Shown here piece by piece: positions 1-9,152 of a stretch of DNA of 64,000 nucleotides; within the stretch, counting starts at the first letter, position 1, and the number at the start of each line of letters is the position of its first letter. The translations under genes were made by a program, and so were the position numbers. Below the pieces are notes generated by a model. It was not told where the DNA came from, ran no database searches, and saw only the letters and a list, made by a program, of their open reading frames with translations. The stretch lies in assembly GCA_963763305.1 (NCBI GenBank), contig CAVXNP010000001.1, forward strand, positions 930,001-994,000, read 5' to 3'. This DNA comes from CAVXNP01 sp963763305. Its GTDB lineage: Bacteria > Pseudomonadota > Gammaproteobacteria > Xanthomonadales > Rhodanobacteraceae.

Positions 1-343
<343 letters not shown>

Positions 344-349
344 GGGGAG

Positions 350-355
350 AGTATA
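350..355 (-). promoter_or_regulatory. -10 box of rnpB
   Basis: TATACT on the minus strand, placed seven bases before the predicted 5' end of RNase P RNA. No convincing -35 hexamer is visible because the upstream bases are taken up by the G-rich heptamer array. Confidence 0.6.
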
Positions 356-358
356 GAG

Positions 359-449
359 CAGGGGCGAGGGGCGAGGGGCGAGGGGCGCGCGAGGTAAGCC
401 TCGCGCTTTTCCCTAGCTACTCGCCCCTCGTCCCTCGCCCCTCTCATAA
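359..449. repeat. G-rich heptamer arrays in inverted orientation around a hairpin
   Basis: GGGGCGA is repeated about four times on the plus strand (359-386). It is followed by the hairpin GCGCGAGG-TAAG-CCTCGCGC (387-406) with four T residues, and then by the complementary CGCCCCT units (about 421-445). The second arm runs into the end of rsmI and encodes its last residues. The four G-tracts separated by three bases meet the usual G-quadruplex pattern. Related arrays occur near 5800 and 50785-50981 in this window. Confidence 0.8.
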
Positions 450-1264
450 AGCGCCTTGCGCGGCGCGCCACTGATCGCCGCGGCCAGCTTGGCGGCCTTG
501 GCCGGCGGCAGTTCCTCGCGCAGGATGGCAAAGACCCGCTGCCCTTCGGCCAGTCGCGCATCCACCTCTTCGCCGCGACCGGCCACCAGCACCACGCTCT
601 CGCCGCGCTGCTGGTCCGGGTCGGACGCCACCCGCGCAGCCAGCGCCTCCAGTGGCTCACCCAGCACGGTTTCGAACAGCTTGGTCAGCTCCCGCGCCAG
701 CACCGCCTCGCGCTCGGCGCCAAGCACATCGCGCATGTCGGCCAGGCTCTCGGCCACGCGGTGCGAGGATTCGTAGAAGATCAGCGTGCGCGACTCGCCG
801 GCCAGCTCCTGCAACCGGCTCCGACGCGCCGCCGCCTTCGGTGGCAGGAAGCCCTCGAAGACAAAGCGGTCACTGGGCAGGCCGGCCACCGACAGCGCCG
901 CAATCGCGGCGCACGCACCGGGTACCGGCACGCAACGGATGCCGGCTGCACGCGCCGCGCGCACCAGCCGGAAGCCCGGATCGCTGATCAGTGGCGTCCC
1001 GGCATCGGAAATAAGCGCCACCGATTCGCCCGCCTGCATGCGCCGCACCAGGGCGTCCACCGCGTCGCGCTCATTGTGCTCGTGCAACGCCAGCAAGGGC
1101 GTGGCGATGTTGTGGTGCAGCAGCAGCGGCCGGCTGTGGCGGGTGTCCTCGGCGGCGATCACGGCCGCTCCGCGCAAGGTCTGCACCGCGCGTGCGGAGA
1201 AATCGTCGCGATGGCCAATGGGGGTAGCCACCACCCACAGGCAGCCGGTCTGGACACAGGTCAT
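413..1264 (-). CDS. rsmI: 16S rRNA (cytidine1402-2'-O)-methyltransferase RsmI
   Basis: The 283-residue product is a tetrapyrrole-methylase-fold enzyme that adds a 2'-O-methyl group to C1402 of 16S rRNA using S-adenosylmethionine. Family signatures are visible: VATPIGH (residues 12-18), AEDTRHS (about 38-44), SDAGTPLISDPG (86-97), VPGACAA (114-120) and YESSHRV in the middle. Length matches the family (about 280-290). It is divergent from lpoA, the usual gammaproteobacterial arrangement. The last residues, GEGRGASS, are encoded by the G-rich heptamer repeat, so this C-terminus is probably not conserved in relatives. Confidence 0.95.
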   Translation of the reverse strand: MTCVQTGCLWVVATPIGHRDDFSARAVQTLRGAAVIAAEDTRHSRPLLLHHNIATPLLALHEHNERDAVDALVRRMQAGESVALISDAGTPLISDPGFRLVRAARAAGIRCVPVPGACAAIAALSVAGLPSDRFVFEGFLPPKAAARRSRLQELAGESRTLIFYESSHRVAESLADMRDVLGAEREAVLARELTKLFETVLGEPLEALAARVASDPDQQRGESVVLVAGRGEEVDARLAEGQRVFAILREELPPAKAAKLAAAISGAPRKALYERGEGRGASS

Positions 1265-1307
1265 GCGCAGGCACTCCAGTTCGCCGCGAGGGTGGGCGAC
1301 ACGATCG

Positions 1308-1313
1308 GCTATG
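1308..1313 (+). promoter_or_regulatory. Candidate -10 box of lpoA
   Basis: TATGAT at 1308-1313 would start transcription near 1320. That is just before the ATG at 1324 and about 30 bases before the preferred ATG at 1351. No clear -35 box is seen. Confidence 0.35.
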
Positions 1314-1350
1314 ATCGCTCACCATGTGGATGACGACCAAGGTACAACGC

Positions 1351-3228
1351 ATGCCCCTGTCTCGCGCCGCCCGGATCGCCTTGCCGATGTTGCTGGGTTT
1401 GCTGTTTCTAGGCATCGGCGGCTGCGTACCCAGCGCGACCACCCGCTCACCGGCCGAGCGCGCTGCCGAACAGAGCGCGGCCGAACTGGCCCGGCTGGGT
1501 CACTTCGACCAGGCCGCGCAGGCCTATCTGGACCTCGCACAGCAATCCGGGGATCCGGACCACTACCGCCTGCTGGCCGCCGACGTATATCGCGAGGAGG
1601 GCGAGCTGGAACGTGCCGCACCGGTACTGGACAGCATCCGGCGCGAGCGCCTGCGCGGGGACGACATCGCGCGTTACGACCTGCTTCGCGCCGAACTGGC
1701 ACTGGCCCGCAACGATCCCGCGCGGGCTCTGCAACTGACCACCCAGCCTACCCTGGCCGTTCCGCCCTCGCTGCACCTGCGGCTGCTGGAGTTGCGTGCG
1801 CGCGCAATGGAGCGCATGGGCGACCTGTGGGGCGCGGCGCGCACGCGGGTAGTCATGGACGAGCAGCTCAGTGGCCTGGATCGTGGCCAGAACCGCAAGC
1901 AGATCGTCGACCTGCTGCGTCAGCTGGGCGCCGGCCCGCTTCAGCAGCGCGCCGCCGCGATGCCCGCCGACGACCCGATGCTGGCCTGGACCAACGAGGC
2001 ACTGAGCCAGCTCGGGGTCAGCGTGGCGCGCCCGCAGCCGAAGCTGGCGCAGCCGGTGGGCACGCTGGTGCAGGGGCCGGGTGCGAACGTCCGCGAAGGT
2101 TATCTGATGCCCGCCAACGTGGCCCTGCTGCTGCCCGCCGGGCCGCGCTTCGCCGGCGCCAGTACGGCGATCCGCGAGGGATTTTTCGCCGCCTACGCGG
2201 ACGCCACCCGCAACCATACTGCGCGCGCCGCGGTGCGCATCTACGACAGCGGCGGCGATGCGGCTGGCGCGCTGAAGGCGTACCGACAGGCGGTGGACGA
2301 TGGCGCCCGCCTGGTGGTGGGCCCGCTGACCCGGAAGGAGGTCACCGCCTTGTTCGACCAGTCGCAACTGCCGGTGCCGATCCTGGCGCTGAATCATCCG
2401 GACGACGGCAGCATGCCCGGCAGCAACGCCACCGAGTTCGGACTGATGCCCGAGAGCGAAGGTGCCCAGGCGGCCGATCACATGGTCGAACGCGGACTGC
2501 ACAGCGCCTACGTGATCATCGCCGACGAGGATTTCGCCCAGCGCGCGGCGGGGGCATTCAAGTCCGAACTGGAGGCGCGCGGCGGTCAGGTAGCGGGCAT
2601 GGCCACTCTGGCGCCCGGCGCGGTGAACTACGCTGACGCTATCGCGGGCCTGGCGATGGATCCGTCCGCCCCCGATACCGGCATCTTCATCAGCATGCGT
2701 CCGCAGCAGGCGCGGCTGCTGCTTCCGCAGTTGCAGCTGGCCCGCGTCGAACTGCCGGTATTCGGCACCTCGCACATCTACGCCGGGGTGGACGACGCCG
2801 GGGCCAATCGCGACCTGGATGGCGTCGAGTTCTGCGACGCCCCCTGGCTGTTCGACGCCCAGCCGGGGCTACCGCCCCACGACGCGATCACTGCGCAACT
2901 GCCCGCCGCACGCGGGCCGGCAGCCCGCCTGTTCGCGTTCGGGATGGACGCCTGGAACCTGCTGCCCTACCTGGACTGGCTGCGCGATCATGTCGGCAGC
3001 TACCTGCCAGGCGCCAGCGGCCAGCTCACCGCCGATCAGTTCGGGCGGGTGCGCCGGGTGCTGGTATGGGCACGCTTCGACAACGGGCTGGCGCGTCCAC
3101 TCGGCGGCAGCCTGCAAATGGACGACGTTCCCTCGGCCGCGCCACCATCGCCGGGCGCACCTGTGCTGTTGCCGGCCCCGGCCAGCTCCGCCGGGCTGCC
3201 TGCCGCGGCGACATCTTCGCCCGACTGA
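1351..3228 (+). CDS. lpoA: LpoA/LppC-type outer-membrane lipoprotein, penicillin-binding protein activator
   Basis: This lipoprotein family activates PBP1A from the outer membrane during peptidoglycan synthesis. The start chosen gives a type II signal peptide ending in the lipobox LGIGGC and has an AAGG ribosome-binding sequence eight bases upstream. An in-frame ATG at 1324 would add nine residues. After the lipobox comes a helical TPR-like region (about residues 20-210) with repeated ALARNDPARAL-style helices. A periplasmic-binding-like domain then begins at NVALLLPAGPRFAGAS and runs to the end. The stop codon overlaps yraN by one base, matching the lpoA-yraN pair of other gammaproteobacteria. 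The last 30 or so residues are low-complexity Pro/Ala. Confidence 0.9.
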   Translation: MPLSRAARIALPMLLGLLFLGIGGCVPSATTRSPAERAAEQSAAELARLGHFDQAAQAYLDLAQQSGDPDHYRLLAADVYREEGELERAAPVLDSIRRERLRGDDIARYDLLRAELALARNDPARALQLTTQPTLAVPPSLHLRLLELRARAMERMGDLWGAARTRVVMDEQLSGLDRGQNRKQIVDLLRQLGAGPLQQRAAAMPADDPMLAWTNEALSQLGVSVARPQPKLAQPVGTLVQGPGANVREGYLMPANVALLLPAGPRFAGASTAIREGFFAAYADATRNHTARAAVRIYDSGGDAAGALKAYRQAVDDGARLVVGPLTRKEVTALFDQSQLPVPILALNHPDDGSMPGSNATEFGLMPESEGAQAADHMVERGLHSAYVIIADEDFAQRAAGAFKSELEARGGQVAGMATLAPGAVNYADAIAGLAMDPSAPDTGIFISMRPQQARLLLPQLQLARVELPVFGTSHIYAGVDDAGANRDLDGVEFCDAPWLFDAQPGLPPHDAITAQLPAARGPAARLFAFGMDAWNLLPYLDWLRDHVGSYLPGASGQLTADQFGRVRRVLVWARFDNGLARPLGGSLQMDDVPSAAPPSPGAPVLLPAPASSAGLPAAATSSPD

Positions 3229-3584
3229 TGCGTGCGGCCGGCGCCGACTTCGAGCGGCGCGCCTGCCGCGAGCTGGAACGCGCTGGATTGAAGCTCCTGG
3301 CGCAGAATTTCAACACCCGCCACGGCGAGCTGGACCTGGTCATGCGGCACCAGGACACCATTGTCTTTGTGGAAGTGCGCTATCGCGTGCGCGCCGGCCA
3401 CGGCGACGCCATCGCATCGGTGACCCGGACCAAGCAGGAGAAGCTCATCCGCACCGCTCAGCTTTGGCTGGCGGCGCACCCGCAACACGCGCAGCGGCCC
3501 TGCCGCTTCGACGTGGTCAGCTACGACGGGCCGGCCGAACAGGCTCGCATGCGCTGGCTGCGCGGCGCGTTCGAGGTAGAGTGA
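3228..3584 (+). CDS. yraN: YraN family protein (UPF0102, nuclease-like fold)
   Basis: The 118-residue product belongs to a widespread family with a restriction-endonuclease-like fold and no settled role. The core motifs GELDLV (33-38) and VFVEVRYR (46-53) are the family's E/D-x(n)-E-x-K-type block, although the usual Lys is Arg here. The start is the ATG overlapping the lpoA stop (TGATG). The open frame continues farther upstream inside lpoA, but that part is shadow. Coupling to lpoA is typical. Confidence 0.9.
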   Translation: MRAAGADFERRACRELERAGLKLLAQNFNTRHGELDLVMRHQDTIVFVEVRYRVRAGHGDAIASVTRTKQEKLIRTAQLWLAAHPQHAQRPCRFDVVSYDGPAEQARMRWLRGAFEVE

Positions 3585-3620
3585 TGGCGCCCATGCGCGC
3601 GGGTGTCGGTGGCGCAGGTG

Positions 3621-3716
3621 GGCGTAGGGTGGGCTTCAGCCCACCGGCTCTTCCGCTTTTGTGCTCCGTGGGCTTGGCGGGCTGAAGCCCACCCTACGCT
3701 GGCCCTACGCCCACCT
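3621..3716. repeat. Inverted repeat of the GTAGGGTGGGCTTCAGCCCA type (REP-like)
   Basis: GTAGGGTGGGCTTCAGCCCA at about 3626-3645 returns in reverse orientation, GGGCTGAAGCCCACCCTAC, at about 3679-3697. Additional CGTAGGG/GGGCG pieces lie outside each arm. Each arm is itself a small hairpin (GGGCTTCAGCCC). It fills the space between yraN and the oxidase gene. Similar elements are common between genes in Xanthomonadales and are thought to be spread by RAYT transposases, none of which is in this window. Confidence 0.8.
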
Positions 3717-3761
3717 TGCACCAGGCGTCGACCCACCCAACCACGTGAGGCAACGTTCGCA

Positions 3762-5132
3762 ATGTCGCTTCCCGCTCCCCTGCTCGACGAGCTGCACGCC
3801 ACCTTCGGGGAAGACGCGATGTCCACCGACGAGGCCGAGCGGCTGGCCTACGCGTATGACAACTCCCGCCTCAACGCGCGCCCCGACGCGGTGGTGTTCC
3901 CCACCTCGCATGAGCAGGTCCAGACACTGGTGGCCACCTGCCGCGAGCATCGCGTGCCGCTGGTTGCGCGCGGCCGAGGCAGCAACACCACCGGCGCCAC
4001 CGTGCCCACCCACGGCGGAATCGTCGCCAGCTTCGAGCGCATGAACCGGATCCTGCGAATCGACCCGGCCAACCGCCTGGCGGTGGTCCAGCCGGGCGTG
4101 CTCAACGGCGACCTGCAGCAGGCGCTGGTGCCGCATGGCTTCTTCTGGCCGCCGGACCCGACCTCCTCGCCCTGGTGCAGCATCGGCGGCAACCTGGCCT
4201 GCAACTCGGCCGGCCCGCGCGCGGTGAAATACGGCACGCCGCGGGAAAACACGCTGGGGCTGCGCGCGGTCAGCGGCGCGGGCGCGGGCTTTCGCTGCGG
4301 CACCTATACCAGCAAGGGCGCCACTGGCTACGACCTGACCCGCCTGCTGATCGGCTCGGAGGGCACCCTGGCGTTGATCACCGAGGCGACCCTGAAACTC
4401 ACCCCGAAGCCCTCGGGCCTGCGCACCCTGCGCGCGACCTACCGCGACGTCGAAAGCGCGGCGCGTGCGGTGGCGCGGATCATGGCGCAACCGGTCACCC
4501 CGTGCGCGCTGGAGTTCATCGACGACGTGGCCCTGCAACTGGCCCATGCCCACGGTGGCGACAGCGTGCCGCTGGCCGGCGCGTTGCTGATGATCGAGGT
4601 TGACGGCGAGCCGGACACGCTGGCGACCGCCGTCGACGCCGTGGCCGCCGCCGCGCGTGGCGACGGACTGGAACAGCTGCACGTGGCGCAAACGGCGGAG
4701 GAGGCGCGCGCGCTGTGGTCGGCACGCAAGGCCTTGTCGCCCGCCCAGCGCACCATCTGCCCAAACAAGATCAACGAGGACGTGGTGGTGCCGGTCAGCC
4801 GCCTGCCGGAACTGGTCGCCGGGGTGCGCCAGCTGGCCGCGCGCCACGCGGTGATGATCGTCACCTTCGGCCACGCCGGCAACGGCAACCTGCACGTGAA
4901 CCTGCTGCCGCGCGACGAGGCGGAACGGACGCGTTGCACCGCATGCCTGGCGGAGCTGTTCGCGCTGGTGATCGAGCTGGAGGGCACGCTGTCGGGCGAA
5001 CACGGGATCGGCCTGGCCAAGCGCGAGTTCATGCCGCTGGCGCTGTCGGGCGAGAGCCTGGACCTGATGCGTCGGATCAAGCAGGCCTTCGACCCCGACG
5101 GCATTCTCAACCCCGGCAAGCTGCTGCCTTGA
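3762..5132 (+). CDS. FAD-linked oxidase, D-lactate dehydrogenase/glycolate oxidase (GlcD) type
   Basis: The 456-residue flavoprotein of the VAO/PCMH family probably oxidises a 2-hydroxy acid such as D-lactate or glycolate. The N-terminal FAD-binding half shows PLVARGRGSNTTGATVPT (66-83) and CSIGGNLACNSAGPRAVKYG. The C-terminal half has FGHAGNGNLHVNLL (about 369) and SGEHGIGLAKREF (about 411), the usual metal/flavin-site motifs. The start is the ATG after GTGAGG at 3745-3750. An earlier in-frame start would run through the upstream repeat. There is no iron-sulfur domain, so it is the short form. The substrate cannot be fixed from sequence. Confidence 0.88.
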   Translation: MSLPAPLLDELHATFGEDAMSTDEAERLAYAYDNSRLNARPDAVVFPTSHEQVQTLVATCREHRVPLVARGRGSNTTGATVPTHGGIVASFERMNRILRIDPANRLAVVQPGVLNGDLQQALVPHGFFWPPDPTSSPWCSIGGNLACNSAGPRAVKYGTPRENTLGLRAVSGAGAGFRCGTYTSKGATGYDLTRLLIGSEGTLALITEATLKLTPKPSGLRTLRATYRDVESAARAVARIMAQPVTPCALEFIDDVALQLAHAHGGDSVPLAGALLMIEVDGEPDTLATAVDAVAAAARGDGLEQLHVAQTAEEARALWSARKALSPAQRTICPNKINEDVVVPVSRLPELVAGVRQLAARHAVMIVTFGHAGNGNLHVNLLPRDEAERTRCTACLAELFALVIELEGTLSGEHGIGLAKREFMPLALSGESLDLMRRIKQAFDPDGILNPGKLLP

Positions 5133-5178
5133 CACGCGATCGGCCAGGCTCGCCTGTCCCTGAACTCACGAACGCACG

Positions 5179-5799
5179 ATGTCCGAATCCCTCGAACAGC
5201 TGCTGGTACGGATCCGTGGTTGCCAGCTGTGCAGCGCCCACCTGCCGCATGGAGTACGCCCGGTATTGCAGGCTTCCAGCGCGGCGCGGCTGTTGATCGT
5301 CAGCCAGGCGCCGGGGCGCCGGGTGCACGCCAGCGGCATTCCGTTCGACGATGCCAGCGGCGATCGCCTGCGCGACTGGTTGGGTATCGATCGGGTCACC
5401 TTCTACGACGCGCGGCGCATTGCGCTGGTGCCGATGGGCTTCTGCTTTCCCGGCACCGGCCGCAGCGGCGATCTGCCGCCGCGCCCGGAATGCGCACCCG
5501 CATGGCAGGCACCGCTGCTGGCGTTGCTCACCCGGGTGCGGCTGACCCTGCTGGTGGGACGTCATGCCCAGGTCGGCATGCTCGGCGCCGATGCCGGCGC
5601 CAGCCTTACCGGAACCATGCTGGACTGGCGCGAGCACCTGGCCCACGACCGGCTGCCGTTGCCGCACCCGAGCCCGCGCAACCAGGCCTGGCTCAAGCAT
5701 CACCCGTGGTTCGAGCGCGAGCTGCTGCCGGTCCTGCGGGAAAAGGTTGCCGAGGCGCTTGGTGGGCCGGGGCAGTCGACCCGGCGCACAACGCTCTAG
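5179..5799 (+). CDS. Uracil-DNA-glycosylase superfamily protein
   Basis: The 206-residue protein has the UDG-like fold signatures SQAPGRRVH (42-50, the pocket loop equivalent of GQxPG) and PHPSPRN (about 162-168, the HPSxxN-like active-site loop). The N-terminal pair CQLC (15-18) resembles two of the cysteines of iron-sulfur UDGs, but the other two are not evident, so repair activity is uncertain. It follows the oxidase by 46 bases on the same strand. Its last codons border a G/C-rich repeat. Confidence 0.75.
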   Translation: MSESLEQLLVRIRGCQLCSAHLPHGVRPVLQASSAARLLIVSQAPGRRVHASGIPFDDASGDRLRDWLGIDRVTFYDARRIALVPMGFCFPGTGRSGDLPPRPECAPAWQAPLLALLTRVRLTLLVGRHAQVGMLGADAGASLTGTMLDWREHLAHDRLPLPHPSPRNQAWLKHHPWFERELLPVLREKVAEALGGPGQSTRRTTL

Positions 5800-5842
5800 C
5801 TTCGCCCTCGCCCCTCGCCCCTCACCCCTCCCCCCTCACCAA
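5800..5842. repeat. G/C-rich heptamer array at a convergent gene junction
   Basis: Units close to CGCCCCT/CACCCCT repeat about five times between the UDG-like gene and the convergent rhtC. They overlap the last codons of rhtC, which read VRGEG. This is the same family as the arrays at 359-449 and 50785-50981. On the minus strand it offers four G-tracts. Confidence 0.7.
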
Positions 5843-6448
5843 CACCAGGCGCAACCCGAACGCCACGAACACCCCACCCGCGAAGCCATCGATCCACCGC
5901 GCCAGATGCAGGTAGCCCCGGCGCATGGCCGGCAAGGCGAACAACGTGGCGACCAGGCCGAACCACAGCAGGGATTCGATGCTCACCAGCGCCCACAGAC
6001 CCCAGCGCGCGCCCGGTTGCAGGTTGCCGCCGAGGAAGGCGGAAAACACGCTGCCGAAATAGACCAGCGCCTTGGGGTTGGCCAGGTTGGTGAACAGGCC
6101 CACGCGCAGCGAGCCCAGGTCGGTACGCTGCGGCACGGCCGGCGCGGCCGTGGCCGGGGTCGCCGGCCGACTCGCGCTGCGCAGCAGTTGAATACCCAGC
6201 CACACCAGATAGCCGCCACCGGCCAGCGTCAGTAACCGTTGCAGCCACACCAGCTGCTGCAACAGCAGTTGCAGGCCCAATAGCGCCAGCGCGGCCCAGC
6301 AGGCGATGCCCAGGGCGACGCCGAGCACACCGAACAGCGCCTGGCGGCGGGAGCGGCTGATCGCGGTCTGCGACACGAACAGGAAGTCCGGCCCCGGGCT
6401 GGCCAGAGCCACCAGGTGGACCACCGCGATGGTGAGAAACAGGTTCAT
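5822..6448 (-). CDS. rhtC: Threonine efflux protein RhtC (LysE/RhtB family)
   Basis: The 208-residue inner-membrane exporter closely follows E. coli RhtC. It starts with MNLFLTIAVVHLVALASPGP, continues with DFLFVSQTAISRSRRQA and GVLGVALGI, has LFTNLANPKALVYFGSVFS in the centre, and ends with MRRGYLHLARWIDGFAG. About six membrane segments are visible. The start was set at the Met that matches the family start, although an open frame continues 23 codons upstream. The gene is convergent with the UDG-like gene and divergent from the nucleoside permease. Confidence 0.92.
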   Translation of the reverse strand: MNLFLTIAVVHLVALASPGPDFLFVSQTAISRSRRQALFGVLGVALGIACWAALALLGLQLLLQQLVWLQRLLTLAGGGYLVWLGIQLLRSASRPATPATAAPAVPQRTDLGSLRVGLFTNLANPKALVYFGSVFSAFLGGNLQPGARWGLWALVSIESLLWFGLVATLFALPAMRRGYLHLARWIDGFAGGVFVAFGLRLVLVRGEG

Positions 6449-6725
6449 GCGCACTCCGTGATGCTCGCCGGGCCGCGTGACGAGCCGGGCGGACCGATAC
6501 CCCGGCAGTGTACGCATCCGGGCACGAACGCAGCTTGCCGTCGCACGGCCGGCTCGTCTACGCTGCCGATTCCGGCACGGCGCCCATGCGCGGGCCGGAC
6601 GGGGGCGTCACCCACACCAGGTTGCGGCACCGGTCATCCGGCCGGCACCGGGTGCGGGTGCGCAACGCCATACCTTTTGCTGGCCGCGCCTTGCCGCCGT
6701 CATACGACCGGATCCTGCCACCGCC

Positions 6726-7988
6726 ATGAGCATCAAGTTCCGCCTCACCGCCATGAATTTCCTGCAGTTCTTCGTGTGGGGTTCGTGGCTGATCACGATC
6801 GGCGCGTACTGGTTCCAGTACCGCCACTGGTCCGGCGCCCAGTTCGGCGCGATCTTCTCCACCATGGGCATCGCCTCGCTGTTCATGCCCTCGCTGATGG
6901 GCGTGGTGGCGGACAAGTGGATCAGTGCGCAGAAGTTGTATGGCCTGCTGCACATCGGCGGCGCGATCGTGCTGTTCATCGTGCCAACCATCGACAACCC
7001 GGGCACGCTGTTCTGGGTAATGCTGCTGAACATGATGTTCTACATGCCCACGATCTCGCTGGCGATCGCGGTGGCCTACAACGCGCTGATCGCCGACGGC
7101 GCGGACGTGGTGCGGGTATTCCCGCCGATCCGCGTGTGGGGCACGGTGGGTTTCATCGTGGCGATGTGGACGGTCAGCCTGCTGCACCTGGAAACCTCCG
7201 GCGGTCAGTTCTACGTGGCCGCGGCCGCCGCCTTGCTGCTGGGTCTGTATGCCTTCACCCTGCCCGACTGCCCGCCGCGACTGGGCCGCACCGCGCCGGC
7301 CTCGTGGCTGGACACGTTCGGCCTCACCTCGCTGCGCCTGTTCAAGAACGCCAAGATGGCCATCTTCTTCATCTTCGCGATGCTGCTGGGCGCGGCGCTG
7401 CAGCTGACCAACGCCTACGGCGACACCTTCCTGCACGACTTCGCCACTGTCGACGCGTACAAGGACACGCTCACGGTGCGTTACCCCGCGATCATCATGT
7501 CGATCTCGCAGGTGTCCGAAACGCTGTTCATCCTGGCCATTCCGTTCTTCTTGAAGCGCTTCGGCATCAAGACCGTGATGCTGGTCAGCATGCTGGCCTG
7601 GACCCTGCGCTTCGGCCTGTTCGCCTACGGCGACCCCGGCTCGGGGCTGTGGATGATCGTGTTGTCCTGCATCGTCTACGGCATGGCCTTCGACTTCTTC
7701 AACATCTCCGGCTCGCTGTTCGTCGAGGGCCAGAGCGACCCTGCCATCCGCGCCAGCGCGCAGGGCCTGTTCATGCTGATGACCAATGGCGTGGGCGCGG
7801 TGCTGGGCAGCTCGCTCAGCGGCGTGATCATCGACCGCTGGTTCACCTATGCCGACGGCAGCAAGGACTGGCACGGCATCTGGATCACCTTCGCGCTGTA
7901 CGCGCTGGTGGTCGCAATCGCCTTCGCCGTGCTGTTCAAGCACAAGCACGAGCCCGAAGTGCTGCGGCCGCTGCCGCTGCACGGCTGA
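6726..7988 (+). CDS. Nucleoside:proton symporter, NupG/XapB type (MFS)
   Basis: The 420-residue protein with about twelve membrane segments resembles NupG and XapB. It opens with MSIKFRLTAMNFLQFFVWGSW (conserved in that family) and has the LMGVVADKW loop and VRVFPPIRVWGTVGFI. The C-terminus is charged (KHKHEPE). NupG-type carriers import purine and pyrimidine nucleosides with protons. The start is the ATG at 6726. No nucleoside-catabolic genes lie beside it, so substrate range is inferred from family only. Confidence 0.88.
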   Translation: MSIKFRLTAMNFLQFFVWGSWLITIGAYWFQYRHWSGAQFGAIFSTMGIASLFMPSLMGVVADKWISAQKLYGLLHIGGAIVLFIVPTIDNPGTLFWVMLLNMMFYMPTISLAIAVAYNALIADGADVVRVFPPIRVWGTVGFIVAMWTVSLLHLETSGGQFYVAAAAALLLGLYAFTLPDCPPRLGRTAPASWLDTFGLTSLRLFKNAKMAIFFIFAMLLGAALQLTNAYGDTFLHDFATVDAYKDTLTVRYPAIIMSISQVSETLFILAIPFFLKRFGIKTVMLVSMLAWTLRFGLFAYGDPGSGLWMIVLSCIVYGMAFDFFNISGSLFVEGQSDPAIRASAQGLFMLMTNGVGAVLGSSLSGVIIDRWFTYADGSKDWHGIWITFALYALVVAIAFAVLFKHKHEPEVLRPLPLHG

Positions 7989-8012
7989 AACGGCGCCGGC
8001 CGCCGCGCCGGT

Positions 8013-8018
8013 TACAAT
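8013..8018 (+). promoter_or_regulatory. -10-like TACAAT immediately before dusB
   Basis: TACAAT lies six bases before the dusB ATG, so a transcript from it would start at or next to the start codon. The same GNTACAATG context recurs before uup, ahcY and trmB. Confidence 0.4.
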
Positions 8019-8024
8019 GCCCCC

Positions 8025-9013
8025 ATGCAGATCGGCCCCTACCGCATCGACCCGCCGGTGGTGCTCGCCCCGATGGCGGGCGTCACCGACAAGCCGTTCC
8101 GCCTGCTGTGCAAACGGCTGGGCGCGGGCCTGGCCGTGTCCGAGATGACCACCGCCGACCCGCGCCTGTGGCACACGCGCAAGTCGCTGCATGCGGATGG
8201 ACCACGACGGCGAGCCGGAGCCGGTCAGCGTGCAGATCGCCGGCTACGACCCGGCCATGCTGGCCGAGGCGGCGCGCTTCAACGTGGCCAACGGCGCGCA
8301 GCTGATCGACATCAACATGGGCTGTCCGGCGAAGAAAGTGTGCAACGTCTGGTCCGGATCGGCGCTGCTGCAGGACGAGCCGCTGGTGGCGCGCATCGTC
8401 AAGGCGGTGGTGGATGCGGTGGAGGTGCCGGTGACGCTGAAGATCCGCACCGGCTGGGATCGCGACCACCGCAACGCCCTGAGCATCGCCCGCATTGCCG
8501 AAGACAACGGCATCGCCGCGCTGTCCGTGCACGGGCGCACCCGCGCGGACAAGTACGAGGGCGAGGCCGAATACGACACCATCGCCGCGGTGAAGGCGGC
8601 GATCGGTATCCCGGTGTTGGCCAACGGGGACATCACCACGCCGCAGCAGGCCCGGCGCGTACTGCAGGCTCACCGGCGCCGACGCGGTGATGATCGGCCG
8701 CGGTGCGCAGGGCCGGCCGTGGATCTTCCGCGAGGTGGCGCACTACCTGGCCACCGGACAGATGCTGCCCGAGCCCGCCCCAGCGGAGGTGGCGGCGATC
8801 CTGCTCGGCCACCTGCAGCATCTCTACCGGTTCTACGGCGAGCAGGCCGGAGTGCGCATCGCGCGCAAACACCTGGGCTGGTACGCCAGGGACCGGCCGG
8901 AGAATGCCGCCTTCCGCCAGGTGGTCAACCGCGCCCAGGCTGCGGACGAGCAGCTTCGGCTCACCGCGGAGTATTTCCAGGCGCTGCAATCCGGGCTGCG
9001 CGCCGCCGCCTGA
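8025..9013 (+). CDS. dusB: tRNA-dihydrouridine synthase B, two frameshifts
   Basis: DusB reduces uridines in the tRNA D-loop using FMN and NADPH. The reading frame is split in three: MQIGPYRIDPPVVLAPMAGV to KSLH, then RMDHDGEPEPVSVQIAGYDP to ARRVLQ, then TGADAVMIGRGAQGRPWIFRE to the stop. Removing one G near 8193 and one G at 8667/8668 restores a 328-residue protein of normal length. It keeps the catalytic loop NMGCPAKKVC and HGRTRADKY. Because both pieces flanking each shift are perfectly conserved, sequencing error is more likely than gene loss. Confidence 0.9.
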
Positions 9014-9152
9014 CTGCGCACGGCTCGCTGGCCAGTGCCCGTCCGCCGCCGGTCCGTCCGGCACGCCCTGCCGCGCCCGGCCAGCGGACCACGGGGGCAG
9101 CCATGTATGCTCGATGGCCGGCCCTCACCCCCTCTCCCGCAAGGAGCCACGG

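Noticed and set aside
8703..9152. 150-codon N-terminal extension of the glutamate-receptor-like protein
   Set aside because: It lies in a wrong frame over dusB. The AAGGAG and signal peptide at 9141-9220 clearly mark the real start.
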